Part shown: positions 11,201-25,400 of the stretch, one piece after another | How the letters are laid out: each line of letters begins with the position of its first letter | Numbering within the stretch: the first letter of the stretch is position 1 | Origin: Crotophaga sulcirostris | Lineage: Eukaryota; Chordata; Aves; Cuculiformes; Crotophagidae | Assembly: GCA_013397455.1 (NCBI GenBank) | Contig: VYZB01000035.1 | Location: 1,997,756-2,061,755 of the forward strand | DNA: 64,000 nucleotides | Reading direction: 5' to 3' | Position numbers and translations under genes: made by a program | The notes under the pieces: model-generated | The model's input: the letters and a program-made list of their open reading frames with translations, nothing else | The model's database searches: none | What the model was told of the DNA's origin: nothing

Positions 11201-14200
11201 CTGCCCCTTCTAACCTGGCACCTTTGTGCTTACCAGGGCCCAGAAGTATAAAACAGCAGATGAAGAGGCAGTTGAGGCTCATCCTAAAGTATGAAGCTCT
11301 TGTTGCCTCTGTTGAAGGTGGAAGGGAACCAGGAAGGCTGCTGGGGCTAGAGAATGGTGCCCTGACAGCCTCACTTTGGTTGCAGAAGCCCCATCTCGGT
11401 GCTTCTGGGAAGACTCTATCCCACTCTGGTCTGCTTGAATAAGCTGATTTATTGCACCTCTTCTATACGTTCAAGGTTGCCATGCAGCTAATGCCTCCAT
11501 CTCCAATGGGGCCACAGCTGTAACGCAGATATGAGTGCTATCAAAGTTCCTGGGTGCTTTCACCTGTTGGCTGTGGTCCAGTTCATCGAGAGATAGGTCT
11601 CCGTGTTCCTTACCTAAAACTCCTTCCAGACCACAAATGACTCAAAAAAAACCAAACGTGACAACCATTAAGCTACAGTGAATGAGCCAACAATGCACCA
11701 CCTTTCCTTGTATTTTCACCTGTACCTCTGTCAGTCCCATGTTTTAATCTTACCTTCTAAATTATTTACAAACAAGAACTTGCTCTCCCCCCCCTCTCGT
11801 CACTAGTACTGTGTACAGCAGAGAGGAGCCTTTTTGCTATTTCAGAGGAAAATGATTTTCTGCTACATGTAGGAGAGGGAAACTGATGAATTTCTGCAAC
11901 ATGAAGGAGATCATTTTTAAATCTCTGAACACTGGAAGCATATTGGTTAAAAAGGAAGAAAAAACATGTATAATTAGTTGGAATAAACATTAGTGAAAGT
12001 TGTTCATTGTGATAATTCACAGCATATTAGCAAATATTCTAAAGTATTGTTATACTCAAACCATTTCAAAAATAGGAATATAACTTCACGAAAAAATTAC
12101 ATGGTAAGTAAGCTGGAGTGTAAATTAGCATTGGTTGCAATTCTGTTCCATTAAATTTTTAATTTCGGGCCCACTACATATTGGCAAATTCTCAGAAAAT
12201 TAGTGCTTCCTTACTGCTACATTTGCATGTGTACTGGGGCAATGACAAGTTGTAGAATTAATACTTTAATATTCTCTCTTGAACAGTGAAACTAGTTTCA
12301 TATTTTCTTCGCAAAACCTACATGCAATGCACAATTTGCTTCAAACGTGAACATTTTTCAACACCAATGAATAGCCTAAAAAACATCCACCAGAGGGGCA
12401 AAATGGAAACATTCTCCTTCTTTTGTTATAATTAGCAAATCATTTACTTTAGTTCAGTACCACTGTTATCTTTTGAGATAACAGCTTCTATGTTCCTTCA
12501 ATCTAAGTTGAATTTTACCTCCTGCACACAAATGAGCAAACACAACAGAAGTTAACCGAAAAAGCATATATGGCTTTCAAATTCTCAGCTCTGAAGCAGT
12601 TCTCTTTTAGCATATATTCTCAGATTTCAGTCCTCTCATCAACTGCTCTTTCCCCTCAAAATCAGACATAATTTAGTGGAAAGGTATTGTCAATACTTAA
12701 AAATACCTTTAATGTTAAAGCCACTACATTAAGAACTGTACTGATTTTAAAAATCCGATTGCCAAATAGTAAATAGATGCAAACAAAAATATAAAAGGAG
12801 TAACACACACCAAGATAGTTTTTGCATTGGAAAAAAAAATGATGGCGAGTATGATAGAAAAGACACTTCAGGATCTGAAGCTGTGGATGGGAGATCAAGG
12901 CAATGAAATTTCTTTTATGGCCTCACATTATGTGATTAGATTTCCTATAAAGCATTAATAACAGCTCATTTTTATTTGAAAGCTCAGATGATATCCATGC
13001 CACAGTAACAGTAAACCATGTGGTGCTGCTTGGCTATGTCTTATTTTTATGCTAGCAGCACGGGCACTTCTATACACAAGAGGTGAGGCACCACTGAGCT
13101 CAGTCCAGGCAGGGGCACTCTGAGTTTGCCCAGGTACCTAAGTAGCTTTTTCAGCTTTTGTTGAGCTCTCTGCTCCTTTAGCCATACTCCTTCCAGGTGG
13201 TTACTTTAAAACTTGTCCAGGTTTACACAAGTTTCAACAAGATTATATATGCCTGCCAAGCAGATACAGCCTGAATAGGAAACTAGAGAAATCCCTGAAG
13301 AGACGGCAATCATACTTAAGTATGTATATTACTGAATCATACTTAAGTAAAACATTCATTTTAGTATGTTACAGTTTCCTTTAATATGAAGGGTAACAAT
13401 TTATCTCTACTTAACAGTCAATATTTCTAAGCATTCCAAAACCTTCAGGGGGTTTTAAGTTACCCTGACATATGGTGTGTTTTGTAGGGGCACATACCAT
13501 CTTTATGCCTTGGATCTAGCCTTATCCTTTCTCTTCCATCCTGATGAGATTTTTGGCTTAATTAACAGCTTTAGTCATGGTGAATACAGCTCTGTAGCTC
13601 AATCAGCAAATGCATCCATCCCTTTTGACAAAGTAAATTACTTGCAGGTGCCTGTATTCTGTAGAGGGGCACAGGGGTCATGATGGCAGCCTGGCAGCAT
13701 TTCTCCTTGATTTCCTAATTTTTGAGGACAGAGAACTGTCATGCTTTTTCCTTGCAGGACAGCTCCGGACTCCTAATCTCCACACCTTACATGGGGCCAG
13801 GATATCCAAAATACTACTCAAAGACACAAGTTCCACTTAGAGCCAGTTCCCTGCACATCTGTTATGGTACAAGAAAGCTCTTTCTCCCTAAACTGGTCTC
13901 AGACTTTGTTTCTGCTTTCCCTTGAGAACCCAGGTCAAAAAACATTGCTCAATTAACTTAAAATATATACTCGAGAACTAGGTGACACAAAATCAGGGTA
14001 GTTACCAGCCCTGGTTGTGATGGTGAGGCAAGACATAGGTATTTCAGAGACTAACAAGATCAAAAAAATCTGTGTTGGTCAACAGCAACAAATGGTGGGA
14101 TGTTTGGCCATGGTTGGACTGAGCGGTGGTATGATCTGCCATGCATAATTAGCTGAGGTTAGCTCTGCACAGCCATATGAAAACCTGTTACTTAACAACA

Positions 14201-16802
14201 CATGAAGGAAAAAAGAAAGAATGCTAGACATCATGAAGTAACTTAGCGGCTCCCCAAATGTTATAAACTTAACAAAATAGAAAGACAAAGGCTGCAGTGG
14301 AAAGGGAGTATTTTGCAAGGGATAATGAGGGAAAAAGGAGAGCCTAACCTGTCGTAGGTATTTTTGTAGTTGTAGTAATCATCATGAAAACCATCAATTC
14401 TGAACAAAGACTACGCCTGATTCCTCCCTGTGGACCTGTTTGCAACTATACAGCTCAAAGCATGACCATAAACCATATACCAAAATAACAAAAAGTGCAG
14501 GAGGAAAGATTGCCTCAAATTACAGATCTCTGATTAAGACAGAGAAAATTCTCAGTAGTCAACCAACAAAACAAGGTAAATAGCCTAAATATTCATTAAG
14601 ATCTATATTTCCTTCCCTGTTTTCATTCTTTTTGCTTTCTAAGCAGACAAATCGGGACACTCAATGTAAAACAAAATGTTAAAATCCTCTATGAAATGTC
14701 TTTTTCTGTATCCAGTGGTATTTGAATTTACCCAAATGCCATACTCAGTAATAACTGTATATATAAAAAAGGTTGTTAAAGTTTTATATCCGGAAAACCT
14801 ATAGTTCTATCCTTTGTGGATCATCCAACCTCTAAAACATAAAATTTCATTCTGTTTTCAAACTCTACTGGACCAGAAACTACCAAGCCTGCTGAACTTT
14901 AAGCCTCATCTACAGGACTGTTTAACTAAAACATGTAATCCAAGTCAGGCATGACTCCAGTGCAGGAAGCATAGCCTTCCCTTGAGTCTCATTTCCTCCT
15001 CTTTTGCCACAGCAGAAGCAGCTTGCTCATCCTCCTGACTCTCACTTCACACACTCATTAGCCAATTAACCAGCTGGATCTGACAAATGCACTCCAAAAC
15101 CACAAAAAAAACAATGGCACTCTGAAGCAGTGAGACATGTTTCGCCACGTCCCTGGGCAGTAGCCCCCCAGTATGACTTTTCCCAGTATCCAGCGGAATG
15201 GAAAAAGGGTGCTGTGTAATGGATGCTGGGCAAGTAGGGCAGACCAAAGGGGAGTTCCCTTCCCAACCCCACACTCTGTACAGCCCTTTCAAAGTCTAAG
15301 ATCAATCTTCAAGTCTACCTGGGCTACTTCAACCAATTTAGGAATAACAGTACAAACAACATTTTAAAGCAGCATTGAGCTGTGCAATTTCAGGTAAAGG
15401 GGAAAGAAGATGCAAGCATGCTCTAGGTGTTAATGTCTGACAAGCTAGATATAATGTAATTTCATTCTTCATCTTTTATACTTTCAGAACTGTATTTTAT
15501 TCATTTGAGGGTTGAAAGAAAATATTGAAATACCATGAAAATAAAATGAAATTAATAACATGAAAATATTGTCAAATCCAGAGAAGACCACCCATCTCTT
15601 CCTTTTCCTGTGAAATCCTCAGTACCAATGTTTTGTTCTCTTGCAGTAGCAGCACAGGAGAAAAAGCAAGGGAAACATCCCATGGGCTTCTCCTGATCCA
15701 CAGGGACACGCTGTCTCTTTCTTATTTCTCAAATACCACCCACTGTCTTCAAAAGGTAATAACTGTTAGTATATCTTAAGAAAGTAATGTTACAAAATAT
15801 GGATCTCATGGAAGATGCTACTGATTAGTCACCATTTTAGGTAAATTCAGTGACCGTTTCATGCACAAAGACAGACGGATAAAACTTGTTAATTTGCCAC
15901 GTCTGGATGGCCAAGGACCAGAATAAACTCAGTACTGCAGCACAAAAACAAAATTAGGAACTAACAGAGAGCATTAGAATTTACCTTTTCTTCTTTTAAG
16001 TGTGTTTTGTTTCGTTAACCATGTTTTCTTCTTTATCCATGCTGTCATTCAGAAAACCCTGCCAGGATCCTAAAACAAGGTTTAACTTTTTCAGAATCCA
16101 TTTCTCAGTTCTTAAAATACTCCCTTCAACATGGTTAGCAACATCTTCAGTCTCTTTGGTCTTAACCTTGCATACAAACACAGTTCAGTTCAATTGCTGT
16201 AATTCTGTTGGGACTAATCAAATGAATAGTTACAGGCATTTTCATTTGCAGGGCTGGAACACAATGATAATGCCACCTGAATTTTTAGAATGATCAGAGC
16301 CAACACTAGAGAAATTCTGACGAACGAGTGAAAAAGTATTTCAAAAGCAGTTCAGACACTTAGGGCTTCAGAGTCACTAAGGTGCTTTTCCAGCTATCCT
16401 ACAGCTTTTGTATGAAATTCTATACTTTTGTTTTATACAACAAAGACCACATCGATGTTGCCTGTGCCATGAAAAACAGCATCAGTTAGTGAAGGTTGAG
16501 ATATTCACTAACAAACAACACAAAAGAGATGTCATATCCCAGTAGACTGTGCCACATTCAAACAGGGGCTTTGGAATGACTTTTTTTTTTCAATATTCTT
16601 CTGAAGGTTGTCGAAAACACAGCCCACTCAAGCTAACCATTCATAATTAAGAAACATGAAGGAAAATAGCTTGTGGAACTTATCAGCTAGCCTAGTCATG
16701 TTTCTCTAACAATAAAGAATAATCAGACCATGCTGCTGGTAGCTACTCAATCCTATACAAAACCCTGCTAAATGCATTATGACTCTTGACATTCAAGTAA
16801 AA
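8246..16802. other. Intronic DNA without recognisable gene
   Basis: A long AT-rich stretch. Visible items are a TA dinucleotide tract at 10450-10473, a GC-richer patch at about 11070-11450, and a small palindrome CATACTTAAGTATG at 13311-13324 whose core recurs about 24 bp downstream. No supported exon or RNA gene. Confidence 0.55.
10450..10473. repeat. TA dinucleotide tract, self-complementary
   Basis: A run of alternating T and A interrupted by a single C, with CA and TG at its ends, so the whole block is close to palindromic. This is an ordinary simple repeat able to form a cruciform. Confidence 0.8.
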
Positions 16803-16897
16803 GGGTTTTTTGGGGTTTGAGGTTGGCTTTGGTTTGTTTGGGTTTTGTTTCATTTGTTTTTTTGGGGTTGCATGCGTGGAGTTTTGGGGTTTTTTTG
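16803..16897. repeat. T/G-rich low-complexity block
   Basis: The plus strand is built almost only of T and G runs (TTTTGGGG-like words), with at least three runs of four G's and two of three G's, and ends in an A-rich stretch. The minus strand therefore gives a Lys/Thr/Pro-rich frame, which is compositional and not a protein. G-runs are separated by loops that are mostly longer than those of strong quadruplexes. Confidence 0.8.
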
Positions 16898-19800
16898 AAA
16901 AAAACAACAACAAACCAGAAACTGTTTATGTATTCTGTCTTAGTGACATAGTTTTTCAAACCACTCTCTTCAGCAGATAAGGGGCTACACATTTTTGCAT
17001 CTCTAAGGGTTTGACTGTTCAGCAAGAGGGGGAGCAACAAGCAAGGAATTACAAGGCAACCACCCTTAATAAAGTTACAGATGGAAAGATAACAAAAGCA
17101 TGTTGGAAATGAACAGTCACAGAAAGATTTGTAATTAAATTTGTTTAGGGATTTTAAGGGTTTGAAATAGCTGACAACCTGACAGGGGAAGAGCTACTGT
17201 TAGAATCTGACTGAAAAAAAAAAACAACTTGTTTTAATTTTCACAAGAGCAAACTGAAGAGTGTGAAAGCAGCCCATACTCAAATTCCAACAAAATCCAA
17301 AGATTTAATAAGGATGAAGAACACATTATAATTTTGAAAGACCATTCCTTTTCTGAATTGGGTTGTGTGTATTGTAAATCACCCAACAGGATATAATTAA
17401 GCAATAACACATGCCAGGCATTAGTTTCTAAGCAGTCAGAAAACACTATAGATTTCAGTAAAAAACCTAAACCAAAACAAAAATCCACCACGGTTTACTT
17501 GTTACTTATCACAGTTTGTACAGCTTTCCTATCAGCACACTCAGCATGCACAATATATATTCGCTCTGCTGTAGAATTATATAAAACTATGTCAAATCAT
17601 ATCCTGTATATCCTTAATTATTTCTTTTGCATAAATCAAGGGCAGTTCTGAAACAATCCAAAAGGCAGACTCTTCTATTGAGAACCCTGTATATTAAGTT
17701 AGGTGTTATGGGTGATAAAAGTAAAACTTAGCATTCACTAAACATGTACAGATACATTTTTATGGTTGAGAAGTCCTTTGTCCCATCCTGTAATCATTTT
17801 GTGATTCTCCTAATAGCAGACGGTCAGCCAACTGCATTGCACACAGGAAAAAACACCACAGTGTTTTCTCCATGGGTCCAACAGGAAGAAAGACAACAAC
17901 AGTAATACATTTTCCTTTTAAAATACGCTTAGTGCTACGCCTTGAAGTTTAATTTATTACAAGTAAGTCAAAATTGTTCATTATAACTCAACCAACTTAT
18001 ATTCTATCACAAAGTTATTATTCTGTATGTTGCAATTTAGATTTAAGCTTCCATTGCTCTGGTGTGTTCCTGAAGAAAAGTAACTTCTAAGCCCATCAAG
18101 CAGTAGCAATACTGCTATAACAACAGTTGAACATACACTCTCAAATAAGATCATATGCCCCTCAGAATAAGGGACCACTGAAGAAAACAAAACAAGCAAA
18201 ACCACAGTTTTGTATACTACGGAATACAGTTTCACCAGTCATTTCAGTGAATAATCGCTCCGCGGGGACCTACTAATGGTTCATTCTTTAGCTCAACTCT
18301 TAGTCTTCACTAAACCTGAAAAAGGCACCATGAGATACCCACACATGTAATAAGAACGGCTTCTGGAATACTATCTAACATTCTTAAAAAATGACTTATG
18401 CTATGCAGAACAACATGTAAAAGCCAGTTGTGAAAACTGCAGGTAAACACCTATAAACATTTTCCCAGTCTCTTCTTTCAGCTCCTCCATGCCCACCAGC
18501 AAGGCTGTTTTACTTCCAGGAAGGGTTTTGTCGTAGTAACTGAGATTCTATAACTCAAGCTGTTCCTAAAACAGAGAACTAATTAGGAATATTGAACACT
18601 TCCTACTTTTCTTTCCTGTGGGTATTTGTAAAAGTGTGTTGTGTTTTTTTTTTTAGTCCCTCCACACTTGGGGTGAAAAGCCTGAAAAGCCACAGGAGTC
18701 TCCAACCTGAGACAAGTCTACAGAGATCTTGACTGCACACGTGGCCACCCACCATGGCTGCTGCATTTCTGAAATCACTCCCGCAGAGGTGCTGAAATAA
18801 CTGTGTTTATGTTGTGCTACAACTCCAGCCAAGGAACTCATCTGGCTTTCTAAACCAGTAAGTAAAGGCTTCCACTTCTATGCCTTAAATAGTATTGACA
18901 CCAAACTCTGCTACCAATCTCCACCACCGCGCTGCTTTCTGCATATTTGTCCTTTTATTAACTTTTGCCCAGATGTGTGAATTGAATCCAGCACAGTTAT
19001 CTAAACTGGAGATCTCCACTTTTATCTCCTTCTCCAAAAGCAGCAATGTGCAGAGGTTAGATTTCACCACAGTTAAGACAAGAGCATCAAAGTATTCTTT
19101 GCTCTCTTGCTCCTGGAGTTGGTGATGGCCTCCTTAAAATACACCAGCCATCACAACCAGAAGAACTACATGTAGATGAAAACCTGGTTCTTTATTTGCT
19201 CGTGAGAAAGATCTGTCTATTTACTTACACCTCCCAAGAGACTTGGCCTATTCCACAGTAGAAACACAGGGCTTAATTTTGGTCTCAGGACAGAGCATAC
19301 AGCTATGACAATGGAAAAAGGGCTTCAGTTCTCTTGGGCATGAATTTGCACAAATATCACCTCGATCTGAAGGCAACACCAGTTTTACCTCCTGCGTGGC
19401 TGTCCCATTCGTCCTGCTTCAGCCTCCACCCCATTATCACCTTCCCAATAGAATTTACCTACATTTGTACACTGGCTTCCAGGCTTAAAAGATGCTTCAC
19501 AACCATCATCTAATGGGAAAAACAACTTGCAATTATAAAAGATTTCTCAAGAAATTTCATACCAATATCCTTCATTAACTACACAGACAACAATTACTGT
19601 GGCACTCAATTATGCTGCAGCCAGCATAACTGATCTTGCACAATATGGGCTGAAAAGTGTCTGGAAATAAACAATACTTTTATAATGTTGCCAGCCAAGA
19701 TGGTATTTAAATCACAGGCTGGTCCCAAATTCTGATCTTGAGAAATGTTTCCTCCTGAAAAACACAATGCCATCAAAATTTTGCAGGATTGTCAATAAAT

Positions 19801-22350
19801 GCTTGGATCACTATAGGAGAGAACAATCATTTAAGACGCAACTGCAGTGTATGGTAACGGAAGTAATTTTCTTCTGGCGATTTCTTCAGCAGTTTGCACC
19901 AATATACAGTGTGTATTGACTGGTTTGAAGTCCAATCTCCTTTGGGAGGGGCAGAATTCCAATAAAATACAGTGAACGCTGACAAATAGATTGTGTTGAC
20001 AACTTTAAAATATTAATTCTTTATCCATGCTATAATTGGTCCCGGTACAGGCTAAGAAACACAATGCAGTTTCAGTAAACTTCATCTGTATGCCAAGAAA
20101 CCCACCAAATTGGCGTTCCCTTCACCCTGCTCCCAGAGGAGGAACGAGCCCTGGCAGACCTCAAGGCAGTTCCACTTGGACGAGTTTGCGCGGCTGGGAG
20201 CAACTGACCTGCCTTTGATGCCGGCTTACACACAGGTCAAGTTGCTCTTTTCCTCCTCCCTGCTGAAAGTCCGAGATTTCTGGAGCAACTACCAGGGGAT
20301 GCGACATCTAACAGACCATTTAAATAATATCTCCATCTAAGGAATCTGCTTGAAACAGATAAGCTAAAAACTTCAGAACAATCAGTTAAAGGAACAACAT
20401 GTGCATATTTAGAAATTACAAAGCTACTTTAAAAAACCCTGGCTGTGAGCCAAGAACTCACCACAAGTTTTTCTTTGCTCAGCTCAACATGAGCAGCCTT
20501 CCAAATATAATAATAAGACACGTATCCAGTACACTGTGCTACTTATTAATAAACCTCTCAATTCCACAAGAGAACCAAATTATGTGAAGCTAAACAAAAT
20601 CCCCTCCCCCAGTGTGGGTTACAGTAACTGCTGCTTTGCAAACAAGATAGAGTGCCTGCTACCCATAAGGAAGTTTTAATAGTGGCATTCTGGTCTTAAT
20701 TGATGTAAAAATGGCAGTTTGCTGCTTCTACATCAAACACATTGTTCATATGTATATAAAACATACAGTGTGCCTAATGTTCATGGCAAGACTAGGAAAA
20801 GAAAGTGGGTTCTATGTCTGGCTGATGCACGTGTTTTCAAGCAAGTGAAATTGATTTCCTTCATTTTTTTTTTTTCAAATGCAAATAATGTAGTCACTAA
20901 CCTTTGAGTGCCCTTTTTCCTCCCCCTAAAAAATAAACGCTTTCACGCACGTATCCTTTCATCAAAAGTAATCAAACCAATGAGGAATCTTTTTAAAGAG
21001 AGGAAAGGCAGAGGACAACTCTGAATCCCCCTGTACAGCCAGGCATGGTTGCAAGTCCCAAAGTACACATTGCAGATTGTGATCTCTGGATGAAAGATAA
21101 CATCCGCTTGCCAAGTGCTGTTGTAAATCCATGTTTTTATGTTTGAAACTTGCTCTAAGCTCAATTTCTGCTATATTTAACCTTTACGTATCTCCACTGA
21201 ATAAGGAAAGAGGCAGGAAATATATACTTGAGATTATGAAACAAAAGTAGCCCATTTCTACACTGTACTGTCTCTGACCTTGCAAGTTCCCCATGTATTT
21301 TGCAATCCTCAGGGTGGACATACAGGGCAGGGCTCTGAAACACAGTACATTCAATTTGGGAAAGAAAAAGCACCAGCATAATCAAAATATCGCTATTCCA
21401 GGGCTTAATAATGACAGTTTACAAAAGGGTTACGTTCCAGTCCTGCTCACTTTTAGAACTAAACAAGGAAAAAAAAAATCTGAGGGAGCCAGGAGCCTCG
21501 GAATTCTGTATGGCATCCCTGCCTGCCTACACAAGGAAAAGAAGATTAGTCACTGTCTAAAAATTCGCTTTCAAAGCCTGATTTTGTGTCCACCTGTGAG
21601 TCATTCACATAAACTTTTCAAGACAGAAGGTAGCTATCCATTATCTCTCTTTAGAGAGTATCACTTGTGCGCAGAGCAAATTAGGTTCTCTTCTCTTATG
21701 ATCCTGTATTCACAGCAGTGCCCTAGCTGGATAGCAGGAGAGATACACAGTGACAAAAAGAATGGGAAGGGAAAGAGACCTCACAAACAGTGCAAGACAG
21801 GCACTGCCTGGGAATGAAGCTGCTTACTGAACAAAGTCTGCTTGGGAATCCTCTAGATTTTTTCTACACACTACTAATATCCCAGTGAAGGTAACTGTGT
21901 AGCATTTATCTACCTCTTTAGAAGTCAGTTCCACTAGGCACCTGGTGAGGCCATCACCCCAAGAGCAAGTTTCTCACACCCTAGAGATTACCCCAGAAAT
22001 TCCTAAATGTTGACATAGCATGTAGAAATAAACAACAACTATTTAAGGGAAATCATAGCTGTGGCAACCTCTTTCCAAATTGATTCAGCTAGTTGTGCAT
22101 CTTTGTCTTGTTTAGCGCCAGACTTCACTTTCCTGCATTTTTATCAAATGCTTGAGTCTAAGAGCAAAGTTTTTAGATTAGGTTATCTAAGGAATCCCTG
22201 GGACTTTGACAGGGAAGAGTCTACAGACTGCTTTGCACAGTGGTGCTGCTCATTCCCAAAAGCAAAGCAGGCTAAACTTTGGGTATTGCTGCTCTTCTCT
22301 ACATTTGAGTTTTGTTTGCTAGTCTGTGTATAAGACAGCACCTATGTACT
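16898..22350. other. Intronic DNA without recognisable gene
   Basis: AT-rich intron. A patch at about 20110-20310 is clearly richer in GC and CpG than its surroundings but has no recognisable product. The 174-codon plus frame at 21293-21817 has no family similarity I recognise and no splice context, so it is left uncalled. Confidence 0.55.
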
Positions 22351-22402
22351 GTTGGCCTCGATCTCAAAAGTCTTTTCCAACCAGGTGATTCTATGATTCT
22401 AT
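22351..22402 (+). repeat. CR1 LINE extreme 3' tail
   Basis: Only the terminal 50 bp or so of a CR1 remains: 'ggcctcgatctcaaaagtc', 'ttttccaacca' and the octamer-type ending 'gtgattctatgattctata'. This is a very short 5'-truncated insertion, as is common for CR1. Confidence 0.85.
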
Positions 22403-25400
22403 ACATGGTCTTATCTCCTACTTCTGTCTTGCTGTTTATGTTAGGAGTGCTCTTGTGGCACTATGGCACAACCCACCAATGCCCCAAAGATATGTGGGAC
22501 AGATGTTTCAGAGTGGCTTCACAACGACAGTTCTAGTTTACCACTACGTTTACAGGTAACAGCTCCTGTGCATCACTGTCCTTGCTATTTTGAGGGATTA
22601 GACATAAGACCCTACTTATATCCCAAGTCAGGAATATAACCACTGTACGTCTTCTCTAGCAGTCAGCGTCACAGTTTTGTTTTCCAGAAGTTTTGGTCTG
22701 CTCCCAGTAGTGTATTTTATTTGACAAATTTGTTGCTCTATCTGTGGTTAACTGCAAGTCTCCTAATAATTTACCTATGTAAACTAGCAATGGTCTGTAG
22801 TTTCTAATCAAAGCCCTTTTCCATCCAGTGACAGCCCCCCTTTCCCCCCTGCTGTTGCCCTTCTACCACAACCCCCCTCCAAAAAAAACCATGTAGACAG
22901 TCAAGTACGGCCAAATTCTCCATGTTTCTACCTTCATCTTGATCTCTTTTCTGGAGATGCAGTATGTCTTAGTGTGAGTGCTGTGTACTTCACTTTTCTG
23001 AAATGCATTTTTTTATCCATAATTCTCCAACTTCTTTATGACTGTTTTCTACTGCTTCAAGTCTACTGCAGTTAAAGAACAAAGTGCTCAAAACTTCTAT
23101 TAGTTGTTCCCATTTCTGTTAGCTTTCACTTGGACTGGGCTTTTAAGATCTAGATTCTTCTATTCCTAACGCTAACTTAGTTCATTCATAATTTCTCATT
23201 CCATTCGAAAATTGCTTGGAATCAAGGAAATGGGGAGAAACAGCCAATATTTACGCTGAAGTTTAACTGCAGTAATTTCTAGCATAAGTTGCCATATAAC
23301 ATGACCAGTTCTAGCTAGCTATCTTAAAAGCTAAGCATCATTACAAATTATTAATATTTTTGCTGACTGAAATGCTGACAAGCACTCAACATGTATTAAA
23401 AGTCACAAATGAATGCACAATTAATGCTGAAATTCCACTATGAGCTCATGTTAAAAATNTGTATAATATATAGCACTGAAATCCCTTGTAGAATTTAAAT
23501 GCAATGATTTTTTCTAAGAATGCAAAACAGCCACACTAACACAATATTATAGACAATTCCTTTCCCCCCCTTCTTCAAAGATATTTGATTTTCTTTCATC
23601 TTTTCTCCCTTCTGAAGCAGTCGACAAACACAGAAAGCAAAAATTTCTGGAATACTGTTCCTTTCCATGGCAGTAGATAGAGACATCAAACAAAAGGAGG
23701 TTTTCAATTCCCAGCTACATTTATACAGTAGAAGAGAGAAGAGTACTCAAAATAAACCCAACTCCAAATCAACCCAAAAGCCTGCAAATAATAATTAAAA
23801 AAAAAAATCCACAAACCCCTTTATTCAGATCCAGAATTTTGGAATAACAAGATAAAAAAATCACAGTATGATAATCTAATCAACTTGTGATTTTCCTTTT
23901 CTGCATGCTTGAGCAGTAGGTCTCATGATAAAAGCGTTCTTTTGAAGGTTGACAATTGGTATGATGGATTTTAGAAATTCCCAGTTTGTACACAAACGCA
24001 AGCAAAAAATATTTTTCCCAGTTGTCACTCACCCTACTTCTCTATGTATGCCTACTAGATAATTATGTGTTTTACGATTATAGCAGGAAGCAATTTAAAA
24101 CACTAGTATATTTTAATTTATATTTAAAATGATATAGTGTCCTTATTGCTTACTGGAGTGTGTTATAATTATTTAGCTTAACACCAGCCATTAAAAAAGT
24201 GGATCCATTACTTACTGGATGACATGAGGCACACGGTTTGTTACTTAAATATTGTTTCTTTTTTCTAACTCCTTGCTTTTTGTTTGGTTTTGCATTCACT
24301 GTCATATTATTCTTAGTGTTTGGATAAGCATGAAACAACACAGACTCATGAGCCTGGCATTATAATTTGCATTAATGCCTGTCTTCCCATATAATAAGCA
24401 CATTTTCCCAAACTTTCATAACTTCACATACCAAATAATTTTAAAAGTAATATCCTAGAAAGAACTTTAAAAAAAAATACCTTTAGAATCTCTCAAGTAG
24501 CAGTGAATAAAGTGGTACACACTGCTTTTCTTTTCAATATGCTAGAGTGAACTTTGAAGAAATCAATGACTAGGCAAATGTGGATTTGAGATTTATGACA
24601 TAAATTTCCTTTCTGATGACTACCATTTTGAAAATGGGCTTTCACTGTTCTTGGTTCACATGACTTTTTTTTTTTAGCAGCTGTTAAAATACTTGCATTT
24701 AAAAACATGTTTTCTTTCTAGCAAAGCAGCAGTCCTTTACAACAATTTAAAGTTCTAAGACTTCAAAGAAAATGATTCAGCCAAAAGGGCTATAAATCAT
24801 AATCACTGTTCAGACGGTCTTAAGATGTCTGCAGAGAAAAGCCGCAAACGTTAAGATCAAATTTCCTTCTGGTCAGCATCCCTTATCTCACTTGCCAGGC
24901 TGTCCATACTAGAGTAATAAAGCATCTTCAGAGGTATGTTAGATGAAGCTACCAATTCATTTATAGCCATAAAGCAATACTAGATCTACATGCAAGTGCC
25001 AGCTTTATACTACGAGTTAAACATTGGGTTGGTGATCAGCAGCCACTGATGGAGCATCTCCACTGAGTTAGCCTGCATATAATCTCTGCAACTGCAATAA
25101 CGTTTATAAACATAGAGCTATGAACAAAATGAGCTGGTTGGCTAACATTTTAAAAGCCTAGCCTGAATGCTTCAGTTCGTATGCACCTTTTACCCGAGTA
25201 CACAACCTCTGGTGCTGAAAAACCTTTTGAGCTTCAGAATCCCCAAATTCCCCATCCTGCTGCCCCAGGGTCTTCCTTTTCCCACCACAAGCCTAAAAGT
25301 CCAGGTTCACGTAGGTACAAGCAGTCCCCTTAAGTGCAAGGCAACAGCAAAAGCAAAGACAGTGCCATGCTGCAGGGATGCTCAGGAGTTCAAAGCCAAA

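Noticed and set aside
16777..17040. Lys/Thr/Pro-rich minus-strand frame
   Set aside because: It is the complement of the T/G-rich low-complexity block.
21293..21817. 174-codon plus-strand frame, the longest in the window
   Set aside because: No domain or motif recognised. A frame of this length can occur by chance in 64 kb of six-frame sequence.
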